From: Iris pallida
Taxonomy: Eukaryota; Streptophyta; Magnoliopsida; Asparagales; Iridaceae
Assembly (NCBI GenBank): GCA_029216955.1
Contig: JANAVB010015627.1
Span: forward strand, 1-64,000
Length of the DNA stretch: 64,000 nt
Reading direction: 5' to 3'
The notes beneath the pieces were generated by a model. The model had not been told where the DNA came from, ran no database searches, and saw nothing but the letters and a program-made list of their open reading frames with translations. Positions 53,907 to 64,000 of this stretch are shown here, piece after piece; the first letter of the stretch is position 1; each line of letters opens with the position of its first letter. The translations under genes and the position numbers were made by a program.

Positions 53907-55104
53907 AAGCCCCTGGACAGTCCCTCAACTGGTGGTCTCCAGCACCACAAAGTAGGCACTTGCCTAGCTTCTTCCTGCACTATGGATCATGTGCCCTGGC
54001 TTCTTGTAGAAGGCACAAATGACTACCGGACGAGGTGCCTGCTGCCCTCTCTGCTGCTGGTGCTGCTGCACTGGCCTCTGCTGCTGATGCTGCTGATACT
54101 GCTGCACTGGCCTCTGCTGTGCTGCTGCTGGAAGTGAGGCCTCTTGGCCTGCCCCTGACTGCTACTGCCACTCTGGAAGTCACGACCCTCTTCAGTTTCA
54201 GCCCTAGGTCATCCTCCGCTGCCATGGCCCCAGAAAATATCTCAGCAAAAGTGGCGTTCCGGTCGCTCTTAGTCAGCGATCGAATCTCTCTAATCAGACC
54301 TCGAAACTTCCTCGCCTTCGTCTTCTCAGTCAAGTCATCAATGAACCGGGCCAATCTGCAGAACTCCCCGGCATACTCAGCTACTGTCTGGTTTCCTGAA
54401 CCAGAGCCTCGAACTGTGCCTCGATACCTCCCAAGGCAACATCAGGAAAGAACTGCTCCTTGAACAGCTCCTTGAACTGGGCCCAAGTCTGGCCCTCAAC
54501 CCTACTCTGGGATCTGCCTGATACCATGCACGGGCCAAATCCTGCATCTGGCTGCCCGCTGCCTCGATCTGGAGTCGATCTGGTATCTCCGCCAGTCGGA
54601 AGATCTCCTCAATATGCTCTATCCAATCGTCTGCAACGTGGATGCCCTCTGTGCCGAAGAACTCCCGAGGGTGCATCTTCTGGAAGTCCTGTATATCCTT
54701 CTCCCTCCGACGGGGCTGCTGCTGAGTCCCCTGAGCTATGATCATCTCCACTGTGGTACGAACTAGCTGGTGCCTCATCGATCTCCTGCCTGAAATCTGC
54801 AGTCTGCTCGTCTGCTGCTGCTGGTGAGACTCAAGAATCCTCTCCACGAAGAGAAGGAGGAGATGCATCTACCATCCCCGCAGGCGGAGGCTGCTGCATG
54901 GGAAGGATCTCTGGAATCACAACTGGCCTCCTGACTGCTGGAGTGCTCCTCCAAAAGTGACAGAAACTCCCACTCCTGAGGGCTGCACTGGCCCTGTGGC
55001 ACCGGGAGCTGGATACTGGACATGAGAGGTGGCGACCCCTCTCCAGCCTCTCCCGTCATGGGGCGATGCGATCGCGTCTCAACCATCCTGGAGACACAGA
55101 TCAA
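53907..55104 (-). pseudogene. Element D gag
   Basis: The start MVETRSHRPMTGEAGEG lies near 55086 in frame 55104-54775. Frame 54868-54377 carries the capsid core (FFGTEGIHVADDWIEHIEEI, LARAWYQ). Frame 54354-53980 has FIDDLTEKTKARKFRGLIRE, then a Gln/Ala/Ser repeat. Zinc knuckles follow near 53,920-54,020 in broken frames (a CAFYKKPGH remnant lacking its second Cys, and a C-x2-C-x4-H-x4-C knuckle in another frame). Confidence 0.85.
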
Positions 55105-55329
55105 ACAAGAAGCAATTACTGAGAATGAGTCGAAATAATCAAAGGAGGACAGTTTAAAATTCTAAGGAAGACAATAAGCAAAATAGATATACGAAATCTG
55201 ATAAGGAGTTTTCCTAGTGTGATTGAGTACCTTCAAACATATGCTAATTTCTACTGCAGGCTGCAGCGATATTCTAGTTCGAATACCACTACTTATATCC
55301 TAGACCTGCATGGGCCACCACTAAAAACG
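55105..55329. other. Element D 5' leader
   Basis: Minus-strand leader between LTR and gag. The minus strand reads TAGTGGTGGCCCATGCAGG near the LTR, closely similar to element B, and TAGTGGTATTCGAACTAGAA further on. The same uncertainty about the primer site applies. Confidence 0.5.
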
Positions 55330-56829
55330 TGTCACGACCCGCACCCTAGAGAAGGGCACGAGAGGGTACGTCCAGCTACGCCACAGTGTCGCGGTGTAGT
55401 AGAACGCTGTCCTAGGTCACAACATCTAACAATTGAAGGTAATACAGTTATACTCCCCGAATGGGGGTGACATAACAGAAATAAACTCAACCACAGCTAA
55501 GGTAGAACAGGTAAGATAGATAGATAATGAAAGATAACAATATCCAGAACAGAGAATCACAGAGATACAATCCAGAGTTCTAAGTGTCAAAAATAAATAC
55601 ATCTCAGGATATCTCAAAGTCTAGTACAATAATCCCAAAAAGTAAGACAATCCTAAACTAATGGAGTGTCGTCTACAGCTAATGGATCCTGCTGCTGGTC
55701 CAAATCTGGGCACTCATCTAGTGTGGCACCGTAGTAAGTAGGGCAGAACGCCTCAGCCTCGTCCTCTGTAATATTTCAACAGGTCCAGTCAGGACGGGAA
55801 CGAGCACATATCTCAACAGTTTATATCAGGTTAGGAGTATAAATCATTGCAATAGAGTAAAATACAGGAAGTGCTGAATGAAAGTACAAGTAAAATAGGA
55901 GATTTTTGTAACTGGAAATAGATACATGATAGTAAAGAATGTAAGTGACTACGTGATTTAGAGTACAATATGGTTATGTAAACGGCTTAGGGGCACATGA
56001 ATACAAATAGGAGGCACATTTATACAGCTACTTGGGATAGTGTTCACATAACCAATTCTACTTACCCCGCCCCAATCAGTACACAAGGATCCATTCAAGT
56101 TACGTATAAGCACATGAATACAACTAAGATACGTGAACTCATGTAATAAGTAGTACATGAGGCACGTGAAAGCACATGAGAAATGTAAAAACATGAACTA
56201 GTACGAGTACAAGGAGTACGTGATGCACATGATAAAGTACATGAACATGTAATACCCGATGCACCCGTAGGGATAACATCTCAGGAAGGGATCCATATAG
56301 TACTAATCCGTGAAGATACGTGTCACATCATGTAGAGTAATCTAGAGCATGAATATATCCAGACAGGTACGAAAAGATCAGAGAATGTACTCGCCTGCTA
56401 TCTAAAAGTCGAGATTAAAGTACTGTCCGAGAGTGGTGTCTGGCTCCTATTTAGAACAGTACGAGTCACAACAAGTCCAGAATGATAATACAATGCAAAT
56501 TAATGCATTCTACATGAAACTAGGTCAATCTAGACCAAAGTCAACTCTTGGTCAACTCTGGTCAACCCTAGAAGTCAAACTAGGTCACTAAGTCTAATCT
56601 AGGTCAAACTAGTCTAATCTAGGTCTAACCAAACTATTCTAGGTTCTAACAAGTCTACTCTAGGTTATACTATGACTAATAGTCTATTAGGAACATCTAT
56701 CCAATACTCTAACATAATCTATAACACGCCATCATCTATACAATACATTAGTCCTATGGTATTCCATACTCTGACACATAGCATAACCCCACACATCATG
56801 ACACCACACACACAACATATTTATTTTTA

Positions 56830-56859
56830 TATTACATATATAATATATATATATATATA

Positions 56860-56899
<40 letters not shown>

Positions 56900-56930
56900 T
56901 TTATTATAACACATACATATAATATACTAT

Positions 56931-56979
<49 letters not shown>

Positions 56980-56982
56980 AAA

Positions 56983-57044
<62 letters not shown>

Positions 57045-57062
57045 ATATATATATAATATAAC
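56830..57062. repeat. TA microsatellite in element D right LTR
   Basis: Counterpart of 47126-47476. The 66-bp palindrome is missing here and only ATAGGAAAATTGTATA remains, so the tract has rearranged since insertion or was misassembled. Confidence 0.8.
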
Positions 57063-58957
57063 AATGCCTATATATTAGGTACATACATAGAGTGTGAGGG
57101 GGAAACACATAACAGGTGTGTCAGTGTGTCTAGCCCATAGGCTTGTGTGAACACACAAGGGTGTGACTAGTGCCAAAGGACACTGTGATAGATTAGGGTG
57201 AGTGAGCAAGGAACTAAAATCTGTGAATAAACTGTGTGTTGTGTGTACTGTTCAAGAGAAACTGGAATAACAGGGACTAAATCCCAGGTTAAGAAGAGCA
57301 GTTAACAATGAGTGTGTGTGTGGCTAGAGGGCCAAATTCAGTCCATAGCATTAATTAACAGTCAAAACAGTACACACATTGATCCCCAAAAACAGTTAAC
57401 AGTTAATAAATAGGAACTGGAATCTACTTCCTAGCCCAGGTTAACACCACGTAGGAAAGCAATGGAAGGGAATCAATGTAACAGTTATTAAGTTGAAACC
57501 AAAAACTCTACATACCAATTCCTATATCATAAATCAATCCTTAATCTCAGATTTTTACCTTCACATATAAACTCAAAAAACTAATAAGGGACCAGTCCAA
57601 CAAACTGAACTCAAACCCAGGTAATGAAAACTGAGAACAAAATCTCATCCCAGCCAACATATTGAATCATAGGTTATCAAGGATTTAAACTCAGTTTTAA
57701 AAGGAAGAAGAATCTCAGGTTTCAACAGTGAACAACATTGATATAATGAAAGGAAAAATCAGTGCATTATGTACAGTAAGGAAAGGAGGAAAATTCAGTT
57801 TACAGTTAAGAGGGGGGTCACTAACTCATATCAAAATTCCTTTAACTAAAGTCCCAAACAGTCTAATATGATAATCCTCATTTCAGATTTAATGTAAGCA
57901 ACAGTTCAATAGCAGTTTACAATTAAACATAAAAAATTCAGTTTGCAGTACATTCATTGGAATCAATCAAATGTGAAATCAGATTTTAGCCCATTGGAAA
58001 GGAACAGTTGTGCAGAAAACCAATCTCAGGTTTCATGTTGAAAACTGGGAATCAAGTTACAACTAATCAGTTAACAGCCTATTCAATAATTATCTCAGGT
58101 TTTGACATGAATGTAAAGGAAATCAATTCCCAGGTTTCAACAGAAAACAGCATTGATAACAATGAAGAGGAAACAGTGAACAAATCTAATAATATGGTGA
58201 AAACTATTCTCAGGTTTGACATAAATCATAACTCAAATTTTAGTTTAATAACATCATGAACTCAGTTCAGAAAAAAAAAGTTCACAACAGTTAGACCAAC
58301 TCAACTCGAATACCAAAATCCCATCTACACATCCCCAAGCCCAACTCGAATGCCCTACACTTAGTTAACATAATATGTAACCTGTAGGGATCCAAAAATC
58401 AGTTGAAAAACATATCACAAGAGAATTAAAATGGTTAGGAAAAACTGGAAATCAAAGTATCAGAACATGTATCAGAGAGGCAGTTAATTAAAACCATTTC
58501 GAGCCAAAACACAATATAAAACCCAAACAATTATGTAACGTGGTGTAACAGGGGTTTAACATCACATTTAGGATCTTAATTAAACATTAAAACATAATTT
58601 GAAACATTTAAAATCGATTTAACAACGGAGCATACACACAGCCCACGCACGCACCAGTGTTCTCCCCGTGCACACGGAATAACGTATCCGACACGACACG
58701 AGGACTCGTGAAACTTTGCGAGCCTCGTGTCAGTCAGTGTCCCTATCCCTACGCCAAAAATCATGTCGAAGTCGCGTGTCCAGCGCGCAGTAGCCCCCGA
58801 GTAGCAGGGGAGCTACAGTGCCGCGCGCACGCACCCGCACCCGCGTGTTCCCGTATCCCCACGACTCGACACGACACACAAAACACCACACGACACTGGG
58901 AATCCTTAGACGACACCTAGGGCTAATTTTCTATTCATTTAGAATCAAAAATCTCGA

Positions 58958-58983
58958 ACGAAATGTCCTTTGAGACATTTCGT
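58958..58983 (-). other. Conserved LTR hairpin, element D right
   Basis: Stem ACGAAATGTC/GACATTTCGT, loop CTTTGA. The loop is identical to element B. One base pair of the stem is changed on both sides (C-G to T-A). Confidence 0.7.
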
Positions 58984-59803
58984 CGAACACCTAGATCTAA
59001 CTCTGATACGTGTCCGATACGGACACGAAACGAGTCCAAAACCTAGGGTTAGCCTATCCTACTGTTAGGTGAGGGCTAGGGCTTCCCTAAAATGATTTTT
59101 GACAGAATTTAAGGGCATTAAATAGGATTATACCTATAGGTGTACAAGCTCCCAAAAAGCTCCAAAGAGAAGGATCTCTCAAACCACAAAAAGCTCTCCA
59201 AATTGTTTCCTTCATGTCAAAACTTATTACCAACAGCAAGAACAAAGGAATTAGGTCCTATTGTAATTTATTTGAAGGAATTTGGAGAAGAAATGGATTT
59301 TCTAAGGATTTACAAAGTTGGGGACTCACCTCTTCCAAATGGCAAGTTTTCTAAAGAGGCAACCCTAGTTTTAAGAGCATATAATAGGGGAGGGGCTGAC
59401 CAAAAAGGCTATTCAGAATTCCTAGGGTTAGGGCTTGGTTCAATGGGTGTGGGCTATGGGCCATTAAGCCTATTAGTCATAAAATGACTTGTGACTTCAC
59501 AAGCCATTTCCATATCAAACTAACTCCTAATTTCACCAAATTAATCCCAATGAGTTCATCCTCATGAACTTAAGTCAACCTAGGTTCTCAAATCCTAATC
59601 TCTTAGTCAAGACCTAGGTTAGCCACTAGGTTAGTCTACAAGGTCAACTTAAGTCAAAGTCTCTAAAACACCAAAATAATTATTCTAAAAATCACTCAAA
59701 AATCACATTAATTAAATATAATAATAATAATTCAAATTAAATTCTAAATTTTTTGAAAATGACCAAAATACCCTCAAGCTAGAAAAGTGGTAGTGACAGA
59801 TGA

Positions 59804-60780
59804 AGCGACTTTTTCGACGGCCTGCTCCACCAGTTTCGGTCCAAGCACTTGTCGCTCTCCGACTTCGTTCCAGCATATTGGTGAACAAAACTTCCTCCCG
59901 TAGAGCGCTTCGTATGGAGCCATCTGAATGCTCTATTAATAGCTGTTGTTACGCAAACTCTGCAAGCGGCAAATGTGTATCCCAACTAGTCTTTAAATCG
60001 ATCGTGCACAAACGCGACATATCTCTAAGACTTGATTTACCCTCTCCGTCTGACCGTATGTTTGGAGGTGGTACGCAGAACTAATGTTTAGTTTGGTCTC
60101 CATCGTCGCTTGCAGGCTCGTCCAAAAATGCGACAGGAATCGTCCGTCTCTGTCCTAAATTATTGAGGCCGGTACCCCGTGCAGTCGAACAATCTCGTCG
60201 ATATAGATTTATGCTAACCGATCGACGCTCCATCCTACTTTAATTGATGAAGTGAGCCGACTTGGTCAATCTATCAACAATGATCCAAATCGTATCATTC
60301 TTCCGCGTCTTTGAAAATCTCTCGAGATGTTATCCAGTTCTACTCGGGAATGGCGAGATTCTGCAGCTCTTCGCCTGGCCTTTGGTGTTTCGCTTTCACT
60401 TGCTGACACGCCATGCACTGTGACACGAAAGTAGCACATCTTTCTTCATGTCGTGCCACCATAAGTTTGTGCGCAAGTTCTTGTACATTTGGTGCTTCCA
60501 GGATATAACAAGTACTTTGCATAGTGTGCCTCCATCAGAATTTCTTTTCTGAGCTCGACAGTTTCAGTAATGTAGAGCCTTCCTTTTAGTCGCATCGTTC
60601 CGTCTCTGTCTTCCGCAAAGTCAGTCGCCCTTCCTATTGAAATCAGCTTACGCATCTTTTTCAGGAATGAATCATCCTTCTGTGCTTTATTTTGCTAAAA
60701 GCTCGATCCTAACTTCAACTGAGCTAGGTGCAAGTGTCGATAATCAATTCCGAGTTCGATACCCATCGCTTCAAGGTCTC
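59804..60780 (-). pseudogene. Element C integrase (broken)
   Basis: Minus-strand frames carry LKGRLYITETVELRKEILMEAH (zinc domain start), CMACQQVKAKHQRPGE, and in other frames the DDE core and a C-terminal part resembling MAPYEALYG. The reading continues across the element D insertion into 45632. Multiple frame changes. Confidence 0.8.
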
Positions 60781-61947
60781 GTTGTATCTCATTATTTATG
60801 GCCAGTGATCCCATAAACATTCAGCTAAGTGTGTCGGCTACAACGTTTTCCTTGCCCGGCATATACTCGATCGTTATCTCGTAATCTTTTATGAGTTCAG
60901 CCAACGTCGCTGCGTAGGTTGAGTTCTCGTTGTGTAAACAAGTATTTCAGGCTTTTATGATCTGTGTAGATTCTGTACGCCACACCATAGAGGTAGTACC
61001 GTCAGAATTTTAATGCAAATACGATCGTCGCCAATTCTAGGTCGTACGTCAGATAGTTTTTTCGTGCTGCTTCAACTGCCGTGAAGCGTAGGAGATGACT
61101 TTATCTCTCTGCATGAGTACGCACCCGAGGCCAGTTCCCGATGCATCACTGAATATCTGAAAGCCTTCTGGACCATCTGGAAGTACAAGGATTGGAGAAG
61201 AGACGAGCCATTGCTTCAACGCTTGAAAGCTGGATTCACAGTCGTCACTCCACTCAAATACTACTCCGTTCTGGGTAGGCGAGTCAGAGAGACGCTAGTT
61301 TTGAAAAGCTCCGTACGAATCTTCGGTAGTAGCCCGCTAAGTCCAGAAAACTCCGAATATCGCTAGCCGAGGTAGGTCGTTTCCAATCTACCACCACTTC
61401 AATATTCTTTGGGTCTACCGTGACACCTTCGGCAGAGATTACATGTCCGAAAATGTCATACTACTCATCCATAACTCGCATTTACTCTGCTTGGCATATA
61501 ATTTATTTTTACGCAGAGTCTGCAATACCGTCTTCAAGTGTTCTGCATGCTCTTCTCGATTCTTTGAGTAGATAAAGATGTCGTCGATGAACACGACTAC
61601 AAATTTATTAATTTGGGGTCGAAAGACTCGGTTCATCAGATCCATAAAGTGGCTGGAACATTCGTTAAACCGAACGACATGACTAGGAATTCATAATGAC
61701 CATATCGATGTGGAAGGCAGACTTCGATACGTCGTCGGATTTCATCTTCAACTGATGAAGCCTGAACGAAGATCGATTTTTGAAAATATTGACGCGCCTT
61801 GCAGCTGGTCAAACAAGTTGTCAATTCGTGGCAAGGGATACTTATTCCGTACGGTCACCTTGTTGAGTTCATGATAGTCGATGCATAACCGCATCGATCC
61901 ATCATTTTTCACAAACAATACGGAAGCTCCCCATGGAGAGACGTTAG
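60781..61947 (-). pseudogene. Element C reverse transcriptase and RNase H (broken)
   Basis: Minus-strand fragments: RT palm with [15 protein letters not shown] (61824-61636) and [15 protein letters not shown] (61645-61439), followed by degraded RT thumb and RNase H. Upstream, shifted frames near 61860-61940 still show the [21 protein letters not shown] finger motif. The coding region is cut by element E at 61948. Confidence 0.85.
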
Positions 61948-62529
61948 TGTAGTGACCCGCTCTGCCCTAGCAAAACGTCGATTCAAAAGGCAAGTTCAAC
62001 GACTCAAACGAGCCGTCGACCCGAAGAGTTGGCATCGACCAGATGAAGAATCGATGCAAGGCTTACATTGGCCCGTCAAGATGAATCCAGACTTAGACTT
62101 TCAAAGGCGCGTTCGGAGTATCGCTCGGCCGATGTAAACATCGCTAAGGTGGGTGGCTCCGATGAATCCGTCTTTGCTTAGCCTAGACACATAATAATAC
62201 GGACACTATCACTGAAATTGCTAGGCGATAATACCGCACATGCTAATAAATGACCCAACGCACCTAGCTAAGGGATTAATCCATCTTGTATGCTTGTATA
62301 GAATATAGAAAAGAATATGGAAATTGTGAGAACTCTCGTACCGCTCTCCACGCTCGTGCTAAGGCACAAGCTTACGTTTACGTCTCTGATGCGTTCAAAC
62401 AATGAAAACAATGAATGGTTTACAACAATAAAACGGAAAGACTATCAACATAGTCATTCCGAGTAGAGTTTAGCAACATTGAAAGACTATAGGACCGATG
62501 GGTCGCCAAGGCAACTCCCACACGAGGAG

Positions 62530-62660
62530 TTGCAAAATGTAAATGAATGAATGAACGAATAAGTGAATGAATGAATCAACGAATGAAAGAATGAATACAT
62601 GAATGAATCGATGAACAAACGGACAAGTGAAACAAAGAAAAGAAAGAATGAATGAAAGAT
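62530..62660. repeat. GAAT tetranucleotide repeat
   Basis: Degenerate AATG/AATC/AACG tetramers within the element E LTR. The Ser/Phe-rich minus-strand frames here are repeat translation. Confidence 0.8.
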
Positions 62661-63801
62661 AAGAAAAGAAAGAATGATTAGCGATAGGTGTGACGGGCAC
62701 GTGCAACGGGGCTCGCTATCCAAGCTGCACGGACGCCAACCTGGTCGATAATGCATTGTGGCTAAGGGTTAGCCTATGACGATAAAATATGAAATGGTCG
62801 TGGACGAACCCGTGCACGGGTGATACGGATTCCGCAACATGATCAAAGGGAGTATCGTGGCCGGCCTAGGCGGAATCAAAATAAGGCTTACGGGCTGCCT
62901 GGGTGCGGACTTGGCCATCCAGGGGACGTAAGTGCTGCAGTATTTCAAGAGACTAACGGGGTGTGCCAGTCCGTACCCTATGCTAAGTTGAGAAATACAA
63001 CGGCTTGGATGTCCAAAATGGCTTATGTCAACGACCGGTACATATAGATTTAAGTGGGCTTTGCTGGTGGCAATCCACGTGCAAGTCCTTGTATTAAAAT
63101 CAAAGTAGTCTAAGTAACTATACAAAGCACTTTTGAATAGGATTGAATATAACACACAAAATGATCAAGAGTACTTCGAGCAAACGAGTTAGAAAACGTG
63201 CCTACAACGTGCTAGAAACCGAGGCAAGGACACGCACTTGACATTGAATGCTCACATGAACTATGTTAAGTTATTTTATATGAATTGTTGACTAACTTGG
63301 TTTACGTTGGACAGGGAAAGCCGGACGGTAAGTATGGGTAAGTCGTACATGCAATTCCATGCGACACTTGTTTTACGCAACACGAGATAGGCTATGCAAT
63401 ATGCCATGAAACTGATCCTAAGGCAAGATTAGAAAGACAATAATGATAGACGGTGCACAAAAGTAAATGGAACATGTTTGGTAATGATAGCATTGTGGGC
63501 GAGCTAGCCTCTCCACTAGTGCATAACAATGTACTGATAACCCCACAGTCTGCTTACAGGATGCAGGGGACGTCGGCGGGTGCGAAGCTTCCATCGAACG
63601 TGCTAAGGCGCGGAGCTATCTCTGGAGCCTTGGAGCGTTGCTAGGAGCTGAAGCACCATATACAGGACATAAAGTATCGGAACATCGCCATGAATCATTC
63701 CATCTTGTAAGCCACTTGGCAGGCCTTTTATGTTTCAGGAAGAGAAAGCTTGAGCGATTTATAATATCGGCCTAACGCCGCTTGTAAACTTCTTGAATGT
63801 C

Positions 63802-63807
63802 AATAAA
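63802..63807 (+). terminator. Candidate LTR polyadenylation signal
   Basis: AATAAA in TGTCAATAAAGAGTTG, about 190 bases before the LTR end, a fitting position for the R region of element E. Confidence 0.45.
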
Positions 63808-63994
63808 GAGTTGAATTTGCTTTTAATTTGTGTTCATTTACTTTCCGCTGAAAATGGAGAAACTCTGTGCGACTCTGTGGCCTAGCTCAAATCGGCCGTT
63901 TCTGGACTTAGCCTTGCACGGGCGCAACCTAGGCCCGTGCGGCATCACGCCTTAGCGAGGACGATCGCTCCTGTGGGAGCGGGGCGTGACAGAT

Positions 63995-64000
63995 TGGTAT
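63995..64000 (+). other. Partial primer binding site of element E
   Basis: TGGTAT, three bases after the LTR end, is the first half of TGGTATCAGAGC. It is cut by the window edge. Confidence 0.7.

Larger units (their letters stand above)
45633..59798 (-). mobile_element. Element D: giant-LTR Del/Tekay-like chromovirus
   Basis: A 14.2-kb minus-strand element inserted in element C pol with a perfect target duplication GATGA (45628-45632 and 59799-59803). The LTRs are 4611 and 4469 bp. On the minus strand they begin TGTCACTACCAC and end GGGTCGTGACA. The interior has gag, protease, RT, RNase H, integrase and a chromodomain-like tail in Ty3/gypsy order, with several frame changes. It could represent the family that supplies proteins to element B. 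Confidence 0.95.
55330..59798 (-). repeat. Element D 5' LTR (right)
   Basis: Same termini as the left LTR. It differs by substitutions, many short indels, and a shorter, rearranged TA tract (about 56830-57062). Confidence 0.95.
43466..61947 (-). mobile_element. Element C: Del/Tekay-like chromovirus (interrupted, truncated)
   Basis: A minus-strand Ty3/gypsy element. From the right it shows RT (61.9 to 61.4 kb), RNase H, integrase (60.7 to 59.8 kb), then element D, then the pol tail (45.6 to 45.0 kb), an LTR (43737 to about 45000) and a piece of leader (43466-43736). Because a tRNA-iMet primer site follows the LTR on the left, this LTR also served as a 5' LTR, which implies a tandem or recombined element. 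The right end is cut by element E at 61948. Many frame changes. Confidence 0.75.
61948..63991 (+). repeat. Element E 5' LTR (plus strand)
   Basis: A 2044-bp LTR starting TGTAGTGACCCGC and ending GGGAGCGGGGCGTGACA, inserted in element C RT. It shares CATCACGCCTTAGCGAGGACGATCG near its end with the element C LTR. It contains a GAAT-type repeat (about 62530-62660) and a likely AATAAA signal at 63802-63807. The element body lies beyond the window, so the target duplication cannot be checked. Confidence 0.75.

Noticed and set aside
53670..54463. Plus-strand Leu/Ala/Cys-rich frames
   Set aside because: Antisense shadows of the element D gag repeat region, which is coding on the minus strand.
62470..62756. 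Ser/Phe-rich minus-strand frames resembling a membrane protein
   Set aside because: Translation of the GAAT repeat in the element E LTR.

Overview
This window is nuclear DNA of a flowering plant. It is AT-rich and gene-poor, and packed with transposable elements of plant type: a Sirevirus, giant-LTR chromoviruses, an L1-type LINE, PIF/Harbinger, Mutator-like, hAT-like and CACTA elements, Helitrons and tRNA-derived SINEs. The few host coding stretches are GC-rich, with TATA boxes and long CT-repeat leaders. I see no rRNA gene, functional tRNA gene, CRISPR array or prokaryotic operon. I cannot name the species.

Region 1 (1-4.6 kb) holds the 3' end of a Ty1/copia Sirevirus with its LTR (402-1515), then an AT minisatellite, then a 5'-truncated LINE (2123-4597). 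The LINE sits in the promoter of the first host gene copy.

Region 2 (4.7-43.5 kb) is the biological core. It is a tandem array of a small intronless gene family that I do not recognise. The family protein is about 191 residues, Cys/His-rich, with two C-x2-C pairs. Four full-length copies are present: copy 1 at 4862, copy 3 at 13697, copy 5 at 19459, and copy 6 at 25724 resuming at 42071. Two truncated relics lie between them (copy 2 at 10398, copy 4 near 16515), with traces of a third near 7500. The duplicated unit includes promoter, CT-rich leader, coding region and 3' flank, so paralogous units serve as empty-site controls. Many insertions can therefore be bounded to the base with target-site duplications. 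Each copy has a different lesion. Copy 1 has a LINE in its promoter and frameshifts. Copy 3 has two mutually compensating frameshifts. Copy 5 is open from start to stop but has lost the family TATA segment to an insertion. Copy 6 is split by an LTR retrotransposon.

Region 3 (25,825-42,065) is that retrotransposon, element A, a decayed Ty3/gypsy chromovirus with 450-bp LTRs and a TTCCC target duplication. Inside its pol lies element B (30,355-41,034), a minus-strand non-autonomous element with LTRs of about 4.45 kb and only a nucleocapsid-like gag remnant.

Region 4 (about 43.5 kb to the end) is a minus-strand Del/Tekay-like chromovirus, element C. It is interrupted by a related element with LTRs of about 4.5 kb and a complete but frameshifted gag-pol (element D, 45,633-59,798, target duplication GATGA). 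It is interrupted again by the LTR of a plus-strand element (E, 61,948-63,991) that runs off the window. Elements B and D share LTR architecture, including a leader hairpin kept by a paired base change. This suggests a parasite/helper relationship between their families.

The best candidate for undescribed biology is the Cys/His-rich tandem family. The strongest secondary observations are the insertion cluster upstream of copy 3, the compensating frameshifts in copy 3, the palindrome array at 24.1-24.45 kb, and the element B/D pair.
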